This document shows positions 34,763-42,921 of a stretch of DNA of 64,000 nucleotides, piece by piece. A model generated the notes under the pieces. It was not told where the DNA came from. It ran no database searches and was given only the letters and a program-made list of their open reading frames with translations. A program made the translations under genes and the position numbers. The DNA is from an uncultured Campylobacter sp. GTDB lineage: Bacteria > Campylobacterota > Campylobacteria > Campylobacterales > Campylobacteraceae. Where the stretch lies: NCBI RefSeq assembly GCF_938041645.1, contig NZ_CALIST010000037.1, forward strand, positions 6,037 through 70,036, in the 5' to 3' direction. How positions within the stretch are numbered: position 1 is the first letter of the stretch; each line of letters opens with the position of its first letter.

Positions 34763-36145
34763 GTGAAAAAAATGTGGGAGGGGCGCTTTAGCGAGGCGAG
34801 TTCGGCGCTTTTGGAGGAGTTTAACGCCTCGATCGGCTTTGATAAGGCGCTTTGGCAGGAGGATATCGCAGGCAGCAAGGCGCACGTTCGGATGCTCGGT
34901 GCTTGCGGGATCTTAAAGCCTGACGAGAGCGAAAAGATCGCCGCGGGGCTTGACGCCGTGTTTGAAGAGATAAAAAGCGGTAAATTTGAGTTTAAAACCG
35001 CCGACGAGGACATCCACATGGCGGTCGAAAAGCGCCTAAGCGAGCTTATCGGAAGCGATCTTGGCGGCAGGCTGCACACCGCGCGCAGCAGAAACGATCA
35101 GGTCGCGCTTGATTTTCGCCTCTACGTGCTCAAAAGCGGCGCTCAGGTTGCCGAAAAAACTCGCGAGCTAGTCGCCGCGCTACGAGATATCGCTAGCGAG
35201 CATGCGGACACGCTGATGCCCGGCTACACGCACCTTCAGCACGCCCAGCCCGTGAGCCTTGCCTATCATTTGCTAGCTTACGCGTTTATGTTTCGCCGCG
35301 ACTACGATCGCTTTGCCAGCTCGCGCGAGCGAAACAACCTCTGTCCGCTGGGCTCCGCCGCTCTTGCCGGCACGCCGCACCCTATAAACCGCGAGCTGGT
35401 CGCGCAGCAGCTCGGCTTTGCGGGAGTGACGCCAAACGCGATGGATAGCGTCAGCGACCGCGACTTCGCGCTGGAGATTTTGTTTAACGTAAGCGTGCTG
35501 ATGACGCATGCGTCGCGCTTGTGCGAGGAACTCATCTTGTGGAGCTCTCAGGAGTTCGGCTTTATCACGATCAGCGACGCCTACAGCACGGGCAGCTCGA
35601 TCATGCCGCAGAAGAAAAACCCCGACGTCGCCGAGCTCATCCGCGGCAAAACGGGGCGCGTAAACGGCAATCTCGTCGCGCTGCTAACGGTGATGAAGGG
35701 CTTGCCGCTAGCATACAACAAGGACATGCAGGAGGACAAGGAGGGCGTTTTTGACAGCGTCGCCACCGCGCTTGCGAGCCTTGAAATTTTAAAACAGATG
35801 CTAAAAACGGCTAAATTTAACGAGCAAAATATGCTAGCAATGACCAGGTGCGGGCACCTCACGGCAACCGATCTAGCCGACTATCTCGTGCGGGAGAAAA
35901 ACGTGCCGTTTCGCCAGGCGCATTTCATCACGGGCAAGGCCGTGGCGTATGCGGAAAATTTGGGCCTGGATTTGAGCGAGCTAAATGCGCAGCAGCTTGC
36001 AAGCGTGGATGAGAGCTTGGACGCGGGCGCGGTTAAATTTCTTGATCTAAATGCTTCCAAAGAGGCGCGCAAGTCGCAAGGAGGCACGGCGAACGAGAGC
36101 GTGGCGGCGCAGATTGAAATTTTAAACGGGTGGCTGAAAATTTGA
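34763..36145 (+). CDS. argH: Argininosuccinate lyase
   Basis: A 460-residue enzyme of the fumarase/aspartase superfamily, splitting argininosuccinate into arginine and fumarate. The signature GSSIMPQKKNPDVAEL is complete, and LHTARSRNDQVALD and THLQHAQPVSLAYH are present. I start at GTG 34763, five bases after GAAGGAG, giving MKKMWEGRFSEASS, the standard family start. An in-frame upstream extension to 34706 would add 19 unsupported residues. Confidence 0.95.
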   Translation: MKKMWEGRFSEASSALLEEFNASIGFDKALWQEDIAGSKAHVRMLGACGILKPDESEKIAAGLDAVFEEIKSGKFEFKTADEDIHMAVEKRLSELIGSDLGGRLHTARSRNDQVALDFRLYVLKSGAQVAEKTRELVAALRDIASEHADTLMPGYTHLQHAQPVSLAYHLLAYAFMFRRDYDRFASSRERNNLCPLGSAALAGTPHPINRELVAQQLGFAGVTPNAMDSVSDRDFALEILFNVSVLMTHASRLCEELILWSSQEFGFITISDAYSTGSSIMPQKKNPDVAELIRGKTGRVNGNLVALLTVMKGLPLAYNKDMQEDKEGVFDSVATALASLEILKQMLKTAKFNEQNMLAMTRCGHLTATDLADYLVREKNVPFRQAHFITGKAVAYAENLGLDLSELNAQQLASVDESLDAGAVKFLDLNASKEARKSQGGTANESVAAQIEILNGWLKI

Positions 36146-36195
36146 ATTATTTTGCTTAAATATAGCAGTATAAAATTTTTATAAAAAGGTATCTG

Positions 36196-36729
36196 ATGCT
36201 TGAGTATCTCAAAGCACATATAATTGCCATTATTATAGGCGTATCTGGTTTTTTATCAGCTATGGTTACTTTATTTGTTAATGTGGGCGACTTAATAAGT
36301 ATTAAGTGGCTTATTTTGTTTATTTTCATCTTTCTAATCGTAGTCTCAATACTTGTTGGTTACTTGTATAATATGAGGCAGTATGTGACAGATTATAGCT
36401 TAATTAAAAAACTTAAACTTAGACCCTTACATAGAGAGGTGGATGGCAACGAGCTATTTTTAAATAAATCATCCATTAAATTAACCTATAATGATATTAT
36501 AAGGCTTTACTTTATAGATAGTGAAAATATTGAGGTATTTGTCGGTATAGGCATTGTAAAATATGTACAGGGTAATGATAAGACATGCCATATTCAAATT
36601 TTGTATCGAATTGATAAACCTCTGCCAAAGCAGTATAATAGTAGTTTGTATTTTAGTTTACAACTCAAAGAAAGTGATATTGAAGAAGTGATATCGAAAA
36701 AATTTTTAAACTTACAAGGAGAAAATTAA
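36196..36729 (+). CDS. Two-helix membrane protein of AT-rich cassette, unknown function
   Basis: A 177-residue protein, not recognised. Two adjacent membrane helices (about 8-30 and 37-62) are followed by a soluble domain with ELFLNKSSIKLTYNDIIRL and a charged end. The DNA is plainly more AT-rich than both neighbours (argH and hemD), with A/T-ending codons, which suggests recent acquisition. It is 2 bases from the next gene and clearly paired with it. The ATG has AAAAAGG behind it. Confidence 0.7.
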   Translation: MLEYLKAHIIAIIIGVSGFLSAMVTLFVNVGDLISIKWLILFIFIFLIVVSILVGYLYNMRQYVTDYSLIKKLKLRPLHREVDGNELFLNKSSIKLTYNDIIRLYFIDSENIEVFVGIGIVKYVQGNDKTCHIQILYRIDKPLPKQYNSSLYFSLQLKESDIEEVISKKFLNLQGEN

Positions 36730-36731
36730 TA

Positions 36732-37163
36732 ATGGAAGCACGAATTGTAAAAATAATAGATAGTCATAGAGTGGCCATAAACAAAGGCGATTTAGATGGT
36801 GTTAAAGTTGGAGATATATTTATTATTTTTGAAAAAGATGATGAAATCTTTGATCCTGACACAAACGAGAGCTTGGGAGTTTTGGAAATTCCAAAACTAA
36901 AAATGAAAGCTAGTAGTGTTCAAGATAGGTTATCTATACTGGAGAGTAATGAGGTTAAAATAATAAAACCTAGCACTAAAAAAACTATAACAAGAACATC
37001 TGATGGAAGAAACGCAAACACGATTGCTTATTGGCAAGATATTTATTTTGGAAAAAAATATCGAACCGAAGAAGAAATAGAAACTTCAGCACCCGAGAAC
37101 AAGAGAGTTGAGATTCGAGAAAGAGGAATAACTGAAAGAGATTTTGCAAGAAAAATAAATTGA
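36732..37163 (+). CDS. Soluble partner protein of AT-rich cassette, FlgT-C-like/DGVKVGD motif
   Basis: A 143-residue protein. Its first 55 residues resemble a small beta module found in several unrelated families: RVAINKGDLDGVKVGDIF, then DPDTNESLGVLEIPKLKM, as in the C-terminal domain of FlgT-type proteins. The rest is charged and probably helical or disordered. It is cotranscribed with the membrane protein before it and shares its low GC. No function can be given. The similarity to that beta module is a motif impression. Confidence 0.68.
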   Translation: MEARIVKIIDSHRVAINKGDLDGVKVGDIFIIFEKDDEIFDPDTNESLGVLEIPKLKMKASSVQDRLSILESNEVKIIKPSTKKTITRTSDGRNANTIAYWQDIYFGKKYRTEEEIETSAPENKRVEIRERGITERDFARKIN

Positions 37164-37391
37164 TTCGAAATTTTACCATTGTTAGGCAAAATTTTTATTC
37201 TATTTTATGAAAAAATAATGAAGTAGAAAATCGGAGAATAATTATAAAAAAGAGGTTGGGAGGTAAAAGAAGCCTTTAATATATGAAACTAAGACATAAA
37301 AGCGCAAAAGTATCTTCAACCAAACTCTATAATTAACTTTTTAAAGATGGAAATATACTAGTTGTATAAAATTAAAATTAGAGGTGGCGTT

Positions 37392-38024
37392 TTGATATAT
37401 CTGGTGTCTAATACGAGATTTGATCATCCGCAGGTGAGGCAGCTTGCGGTCTGCGAGATAAAATTTCTCAAATTTAGCCTGCCTGCGCAGACGGGCGCGC
37501 TAATTTTTACCTCCAAAAATGCGGTGGCGGCGATAAAATTTAATGAAATTTCGGTCGATTTAGATACGCCCGTTTACGCTATCGGCGAGCCGTGTGCGGC
37601 GGCTGCGCGCGAGTTTGGATTTCGCGATATTTTTGTGGCGCAACACGGGCACGGAAATGAGTTTGCCGCGGAGATCGCGCCGCTCTTGCAGGGCAGAGAC
37701 GCGCTGTATCTGCGCGCGCGCGAGACGGTATCGAGGCTGGAGCAAATTCTATCTAGCGCCGGCGTGCGGCTGCAAAGCGTGATCGCCTACGAAAATTGCA
37801 TCCTTAGCCTCCCCGCCGCCGCAAAGCCGCCGCAAGGCAGTACGCTGATTTTTACCTCGCCTAAAAACGTTCGCGGCTTTACCGCAAATTTCGGCTGGGA
37901 CGAGGGCTACAAGGCGATCTGTATCGGCAGGACGACGGCGGGCGTTTTGAGCGAGGTTTGCGAGCCGATAATCTGCGAAAGAATGTCGATAAAATCCTGC
38001 GTCGATCTGGCGCTTTTGCCATAG
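37392..38024 (+). CDS. hemD: Uroporphyrinogen-III synthase
   Basis: A 210-residue protein with the weakly conserved HemD fold. Typical strands are visible: ALIFTSKNAVAAI, VYAIGEPCAAAAREFGF, GRDALYLRARETVSRLEQIL, LIFTSPKNVRGF and KAICIGRTTAGVL. It closes hydroxymethylbilane to uroporphyrinogen III in haem synthesis. I choose the TTG at 37392, directly behind GAGGTGG, giving MIYLVSNTRFD. The TTG 30 bases upstream lacks a ribosome binding site. Base composition returns to the host norm here. Confidence 0.88.
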   Translation: MIYLVSNTRFDHPQVRQLAVCEIKFLKFSLPAQTGALIFTSKNAVAAIKFNEISVDLDTPVYAIGEPCAAAAREFGFRDIFVAQHGHGNEFAAEIAPLLQGRDALYLRARETVSRLEQILSSAGVRLQSVIAYENCILSLPAAAKPPQGSTLIFTSPKNVRGFTANFGWDEGYKAICIGRTTAGVLSEVCEPIICERMSIKSCVDLALLP

Positions 38025-38041
38025 TTTAAGCAAATTTTGAC

Positions 38042-38047
38042 TATAAT
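38042..38047 (+). promoter_or_regulatory. -10 box of the putative 6S RNA gene
   Basis: TATAAT, preceded by TTTTGAC, ends 4 bases before the first paired base of the putative RNA. Confidence 0.5.
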
Positions 38048-38050
38048 TTT

Positions 38051-38249
38051 GCCCAAGCCTGGGTGAAGCGAGAGCGTTTTATATGAGGGTTCAACATATT
38101 TGTATAAGCGACGACGTGAGAGGTCCGTGTGACGCGGCTCGGCTCGAGCTTTTTTAAAGTTACGGGTTGCGACCTAGAGATTTTTCCTAGTTGCAAGATT
38201 GGCTTTGTTTGAGCCGATTCTTTTTACGCAACGCTCACTTGGGTTTTTT
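38051..38249 (+). ncRNA. ssrS: Probable 6S RNA (upstream of purD)
   Basis: Between hemD and purD lies a region of about 195 bases with the design of 6S RNA. There is a TATAAT promoter, and the first bases (CCCAAG...TGAAGCG, 38052-38070) pair with CGCTCACTTGGG at 38232-38243, leaving a bulge. Inner stems (GGCTC near 38139 with GAGCC near 38211) surround a less paired middle, and TTTTTT follows at 38244-38249. To my knowledge 6S RNA is upstream of purD in epsilonproteobacteria, which strengthens the call. 6S RNA binds sigma70-RNA polymerase and mimics an open promoter. Ends are approximate. Confidence 0.65.
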
Positions 38250-38266
38250 ACGTTACGGAGGCTTCA

Positions 38267-39523
38267 TTGAATATCCTAATAATCGGCGGCGGCGGTAGAG
38301 AATACGCGATCGGGCTAAGACTTCGCGAGGATAAAAACGTTTTAAATCTGTATTTTGCTCCAGGGAACGGCGCTACAAAGGCGCTCGGTAAAAATTTAGA
38401 TTTAAAAGATTTTTATGAACTCGCGCTCTTTGCGAAAAACAACGAGGTAGCTCTTACCGTCGTGGGCGCCGAAGAGCCGCTTACAAAAGGTATCGTGGAT
38501 ATTTTCAAAGCGCAAGGTCTAGCGATATTCGGTCCTAGCGCCGCTGCGGCGAAGCTAGAGGGCTCTAAGGTCTATATGAAGGACTTTCTGGCGCGAAATC
38601 ATATTAAAACCGCAAAATTTCTAAGCAGCGACGATCTCTCCGAAATTTCAAAATTTATCGATACCCTAGACGGCCGCGTAGTGGTTAAAGCGGACGGCTT
38701 GTGCGCAGGCAAAGGCGTCATCATCGCAAATTCCAAAGATGAAGCTAAAAAAGCCGCTGCAGATATGCTAAGCGGCGAAAGCTTCGGCGAAGCGGGCAAG
38801 CGCGTCGTCGTGGAGGAGTTTTTAGAGGGCTTCGAGCTGAGCTTTTTTGCGATCTGCGACGGAGAGAATTTCGTAAGCCTGCCCGTGGCGCAGGATCACA
38901 AGAAGCTTCTTGACGGCGATCTGGGTCCGAACACCGGCGGCATGGGAGCTTATGCGCCAAGCCCGCTAGCGGATGCCGCGCTGATAAAAAGAGTGGGGAG
39001 CGAGATCGTAGCACCTACGCTAAAAGGGATGCGGCAGCAGGGCGCGCCATTTTGCGGCGTGCTGTTCGTGGGGCTTATGATCGTGGGCGGCGAGCCTTAC
39101 GTGCTGGAGTACAACGTCCGCTTCGGCGATCCGGAGTGCGAGGTTTTGATGCCGCTAATTGACGGAAATTTGAGCGAAATTTTATACAACGCCGCCGTAG
39201 GCAAGCTAAGCAGCATAAGCTTAAAAGAGCGATTTGCGGTGGGCGTCGTGATGGCTAGCGAGCGCTACCCTTACGGCTCTTCACAGCCTGCGTTGATCGA
39301 GGTCGGCGAAATTCCCGCGGACGCGCATATCTGCTATGCAGGCGTGAGCGAGCGGGAGGGGCAAATTTACGCTAGCGGCGGACGCGTTTTGGTAGGCGTG
39401 GGTGTCGCGCAGAGCCTAAAGCAGGCGCGCGATGCGGCTTACACGCTGTGCGAAAATATAAAATTTAGCGGCGCGCAGTATAGGCGCGATATCGCGCACC
39501 AAGCCTTAAGAGATAAAATTTGA
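38267..39523 (+). CDS. purD: Phosphoribosylamine-glycine ligase
   Basis: A 418-residue ATP-grasp enzyme of purine synthesis. Motifs: ILIIGGGGREYAIGL, VVKADGLCAGKGVI, and the family signature LGPNTGGMGAYAPSP and EYNVRFGDPE. The start is TTG at 38267, five bases after GGAGG, with no nearer ATG. It follows the 6S RNA terminator closely, so read-through from that promoter is possible. It overlaps the RDD gene by 4 bases. Confidence 0.96.
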   Translation: MNILIIGGGGREYAIGLRLREDKNVLNLYFAPGNGATKALGKNLDLKDFYELALFAKNNEVALTVVGAEEPLTKGIVDIFKAQGLAIFGPSAAAAKLEGSKVYMKDFLARNHIKTAKFLSSDDLSEISKFIDTLDGRVVVKADGLCAGKGVIIANSKDEAKKAAADMLSGESFGEAGKRVVVEEFLEGFELSFFAICDGENFVSLPVAQDHKKLLDGDLGPNTGGMGAYAPSPLADAALIKRVGSEIVAPTLKGMRQQGAPFCGVLFVGLMIVGGEPYVLEYNVRFGDPECEVLMPLIDGNLSEILYNAAVGKLSSISLKERFAVGVVMASERYPYGSSQPALIEVGEIPADAHICYAGVSEREGQIYASGGRVLVGVGVAQSLKQARDAAYTLCENIKFSGAQYRRDIAHQALRDKI

Positions 39524-39957
39524 TCGTCGCTCCGCTTAGCAAGCGCGTAATTGCGTTTAGTATCGACGAAGCGGTGAGCGTAACGCTTTTTGTGGTTGTG
39601 CTATTTGCTATCGACGAGCCAGAGCTTGTCGCAGCGGCGCAGAGTGGAAGCAATCTTGAGGTACAAAAGATCGCGTCAAAATTCATTTTGCATTACGCGA
39701 TAATAAAATTTTTATATCAAGCGATTTTTGTCTATCTATACGGCGCGACGCTAGGCAAGCTTGCGGTTAAAATTTATTGCGTCCGCGCTGACGGCAGCTC
39801 TATGGATATCGCTACTGCAGCGATCCGCGCGGCGGTTAGGTTGATAAGCGAGATGATCTTTTATATGGGATTTTTGGTGGCGCTTTTTACGAACTCGCGT
39901 CAGAGCCTGCATGATATGGCGGCGAAAACATTGGTGGTAGAGATTGAAAAAGAGTAA
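39520..39957 (+). CDS. RDD family membrane protein
   Basis: A 145-residue protein with three hydrophobic segments (about 15-34, 50-72, 108-127). RDD features are SKRVIAFSIDEAVS at the start, YGATLGKLAVKIYCVRADG, and the C-terminal FTNSRQSLHDMAAKTLVV. RDD proteins are small membrane proteins of mostly unknown role, some implicated in ion exchange. The TTG start overlaps the purD stop, and the end overlaps the lptD start by 14 bases, so it is embedded in the purD-lptD operon. Confidence 0.88.
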   Translation: MIVAPLSKRVIAFSIDEAVSVTLFVVVLFAIDEPELVAAAQSGSNLEVQKIASKFILHYAIIKFLYQAIFVYLYGATLGKLAVKIYCVRADGSSMDIATAAIRAAVRLISEMIFYMGFLVALFTNSRQSLHDMAAKTLVVEIEKE

Positions 39958-42202
39958 AAAATTTAAAATTCTAGCGCTTAGTTTTAGCGCTCTTTTAGCA
40001 AGCAGTGCGAGCGCAAAGGTCCAAGACGTCGAGCTTATAGCAGATAATGTCGAGAAAAAGGGCTTTTTGACGGAGGCTAGTGGCAACGTAACGGTGTATT
40101 CGCAGGACTACTTTATCACCGCCGATCGCGCTACATACGACGAACAAAACGGCATCATCGAGCTTTTCGGCAACGTCAATGCGATGCGCGGCAGCAGCGA
40201 AACTACGCGCGCGCAGCATGTCAAAATCGATCTGAAAAACGATAAGCAGCAAGCCTACGTAAATTTTATGATGGACAAGGACTCTGAGCTTTGGATGCAA
40301 AACGACGCCAGTTGCAGCGACAGCGAGTATTACCGCGTGGAGGGCTCCAGCGTATCTAGTTGCAACGTTACCGATCCTGATTGGCGTATCAAATTTAGCA
40401 GCGGCATGCTTAATAAAGAGAGCAAATTCCTCCATCTTTTCAATCCGAGATTTTACGTGGGCGACGTGCCGGTGCTCTATCTGCCGTATTTCGGCTTTCC
40501 GACTGATCGCACGCGCCGTACGGGCCTACTGCCTCCAGAGGCCGGCTACATCAGCAAGGAGGGGATTTACTACAAGCAACCGATCTATTTTGCGCCTTAC
40601 GACAGCTGGGATTTTCAGCTCGATCCGCAGGTGCGCAGCAGAAGGGGCTTTGGCGTATACGGGACATTTCGATTTACGGAGTCGCCGTATTCTTACGGCG
40701 AGATCAGGGGTGGAGTTTTCGATAACTTCTCGCGAGCGCAAAAGCGCCTCGAATACAAAAACGAGCGTCACCACGGCTTTGAAGTGCAATACGATCGCAG
40801 CAAGCTTGCGACCTATCTGCTAGACGGCGATCTGCGCGAAAATTTATGGATCGATTTTACCCAGCTAAACGATCTGGAGTATTACGATCTGAAGGAAAAG
40901 GGAGGTCTTGGCAACGATGCGGATAACTCGCTCGTAACTTCACGGCTGAATTATTATTTGACCGGTGACGAGCACTATTTTGGCGCTTACGGACGCTACT
41001 ATATCGATACAAGCAAGCTAAACGCCGATAATACCTTCCGCAACGAAGATACCGTCCAAGAGCTTCCGACGCTGCAATATCATAAATTTAGTAATGATTT
41101 GGGACTGCCAAATTTGATCTATTCGCTTGATGCGAAGGCGCGTAATTATACCAGATGGGAGGGCGCGACTGCTCGCCAATACGAGTTTGACGTGCCGATT
41201 AGTATAAGCACGCCACTACTGGCGGATTATTTAAATTTCGCCTTTACCGAGCGAGTGTATATGACTAATATCGATTGGCACGATAAATTCTACTACGCAA
41301 ACGGAGATCTTGACGAGGATAAAAGCACTTTCTACGCTAATCAATACACCGAGCTTTCGCTCTACACCGACGTAGCCAGGGCTTACGATAGCTTGTATCA
41401 TACGATGAGCTGGAGAGCGGATTTTAGAATTCCCGGATGGCAGCAAGGCGACATCGAGGATAGAATTTTAAAGTATCATCAGTATAAATACGACCTTGCT
41501 CGCGGTGCAGTAGATCGTTCGCGGCTAGGTAACTTGCAAGACTCGCTTTATTGGGAGGATAACTTCTTAAGCGAGCTTAGTGACGAATACACCCACGAAA
41601 ATGCAGCTTTAAGTATGACGCAGTTTTTCTATAATGAAGACGGACGTAAATTTTTACGCCATAGCGTCAAGCAGCGATATGACTTCGACGATCATGAGTT
41701 CGACGATTTAGAACACCGCATCGATGCGTATTTTGCAAATGGGCTAAATATCGGAAATCGCTTTACCTACTCGCATAAATATAAAAGCTTTGATAAGGTC
41801 TATACTTACGCCAACTACTCTAACGACGATTTTAGCTTTGGACTTAGTCACGCTTACGAATATGAAAAACTTAGCATGGAGCCCAAACGCTATACGAAAG
41901 ATAACTACGGCATCGTAAACGCTTCGGTAAATTTGCCTAGGAATAATAAAATTTTCGGTCGTTGGGATTACGATTTGGAGCGATCTTATTCTAAAATGTG
42001 GCGCGTGGGACTTTCTCATACGCGCAAATGCTGGAATTACTCTTTTGTGTATCAAGAGGATATCGAGCCTAAAAACACCAGTACGACGGGCTACAGCAAA
42101 GCAAGTAAGGAGCGCGGAATTTACTTTCTCGTAAATTTCTATCCATTCGGCGGAGTAGGGTATGATTTTTCAGTAGATAGTGAATACGGAAGCGAAAAAT
42201 AA
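39944..42202 (+). CDS. lptD: LPS-assembly protein LptD
   Basis: A 752-residue outer-membrane protein with a signal peptide (KKSKKFKILALSFSALL, cleavage near ASA-KV). The N-terminal OstA/LptA-like beta-jellyroll follows (about 28-130: VELIADNVEKKGFLTEASGNV). A large C-terminal barrel then shows the conserved LYLPYFGFPTDRTRRTGLL. With LptE it inserts lipooligosaccharide into the outer leaflet. TTG start. The end overlaps the next gene by one base (TAATG). Confidence 0.93.
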   Translation: MKKSKKFKILALSFSALLASSASAKVQDVELIADNVEKKGFLTEASGNVTVYSQDYFITADRATYDEQNGIIELFGNVNAMRGSSETTRAQHVKIDLKNDKQQAYVNFMMDKDSELWMQNDASCSDSEYYRVEGSSVSSCNVTDPDWRIKFSSGMLNKESKFLHLFNPRFYVGDVPVLYLPYFGFPTDRTRRTGLLPPEAGYISKEGIYYKQPIYFAPYDSWDFQLDPQVRSRRGFGVYGTFRFTESPYSYGEIRGGVFDNFSRAQKRLEYKNERHHGFEVQYDRSKLATYLLDGDLRENLWIDFTQLNDLEYYDLKEKGGLGNDADNSLVTSRLNYYLTGDEHYFGAYGRYYIDTSKLNADNTFRNEDTVQELPTLQYHKFSNDLGLPNLIYSLDAKARNYTRWEGATARQYEFDVPISISTPLLADYLNFAFTERVYMTNIDWHDKFYYANGDLDEDKSTFYANQYTELSLYTDVARAYDSLYHTMSWRADFRIPGWQQGDIEDRILKYHQYKYDLARGAVDRSRLGNLQDSLYWEDNFLSELSDEYTHENAALSMTQFFYNEDGRKFLRHSVKQRYDFDDHEFDDLEHRIDAYFANGLNIGNRFTYSHKYKSFDKVYTYANYSNDDFSFGLSHAYEYEKLSMEPKRYTKDNYGIVNASVNLPRNNKIFGRWDYDLERSYSKMWRVGLSHTRKCWNYSFVYQEDIEPKNTSTTGYSKASKERGIYFLVNFYPFGGVGYDFSVDSEYGSEK

Positions 42203-42921
42203 TGACGCCTAGAGCTGAGCTGATGTTTGAAAACCAAATCGACGCCGCGATGAAACTCGCAGAAATTTTACCCGCTACAGTGATAAAAAATGAAAATTTT
42301 CTGATAATCGCTCAGTCTCTGGAGTCGCTTCCTATCGCAAATCATCTTGCTCTAAAGCTGGGGCTTCATTATGAGTTTTTATTCACAGAGCCCGTTTTGG
42401 CGCCCAATAATCCGGAATGCGCGATCGCGTGCGTAAGCGAAACCCAAGAGATCGTGATGGTAGATGAGCTCGTGCGAAGCTTCGGCATCAGCCTGGATTA
42501 TGTTTACGGACAGGCAAACAGACTTTATGAGGAGAAAATTTTAAAAAACATGTATAAATTTCGCAAGGGCGAGCTTTTGGGAAATTTAGAGAAAAAAAAC
42601 GTCATCTTGGTAGATGAGGGGTGTGAGAGCGGGCTGACCGCACTTACTTGCATAAAGACGCTCGTAAGCTTAAACGCCAAAGCGATCTTTTATGCCACTC
42701 CCGTTATCGGCAGCGATAATGCAGACGAGATCGCCATGCTAGTAGATGGAATTTATGCTGTTCATAAGATCAGAGATTTTGTGAATGTGGATTTTTATTA
42801 CAAAGAAAAAACACTCTCAAGCGCGGAGGAGATAATGCAAATTTTAAACAAATGCCCGCTTTATCTGCCGTTTCACGAGACTAACAAAAACAAGGAGAAA
42901 ATTAATGCAGTGCAAAATTGA
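42202..42921 (+). CDS. Phosphoribosyltransferase-fold protein
   Basis: A 239-residue protein. The PRPP-loop-like segment NVILVDEGCESGLTALTCIKTL (about 133-154) identifies a PRTase fold, and VIGSDNADEIAMLVDGIYAV follows. Related proteins often sit between lptD and pnp in Campylobacter. No substrate can be assigned. The start shares one base with the lptD stop. The end overlaps the pnp start by 17 bases, so all three are co-transcribed. Confidence 0.75.
   Translation: MTPRAELMFENQIDAAMKLAEILPATVIKNENFLIIAQSLESLPIANHLALKLGLHYEFLFTEPVLAPNNPECAIACVSETQEIVMVDELVRSFGISLDYVYGQANRLYEEKILKNMYKFRKGELLGNLEKKNVILVDEGCESGLTALTCIKTLVSLNAKAIFYATPVIGSDNADEIAMLVDGIYAVHKIRDFVNVDFYYKEKTLSSAEEIMQILNKCPLYLPFHETNKNKEKINAVQN

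Noticed and set aside
38083..38095. GGGTTCAAC word resembling a tRNA T loop
   Set aside because: No acceptor, D or anticodon arms around it; better explained as part of the putative 6S RNA.
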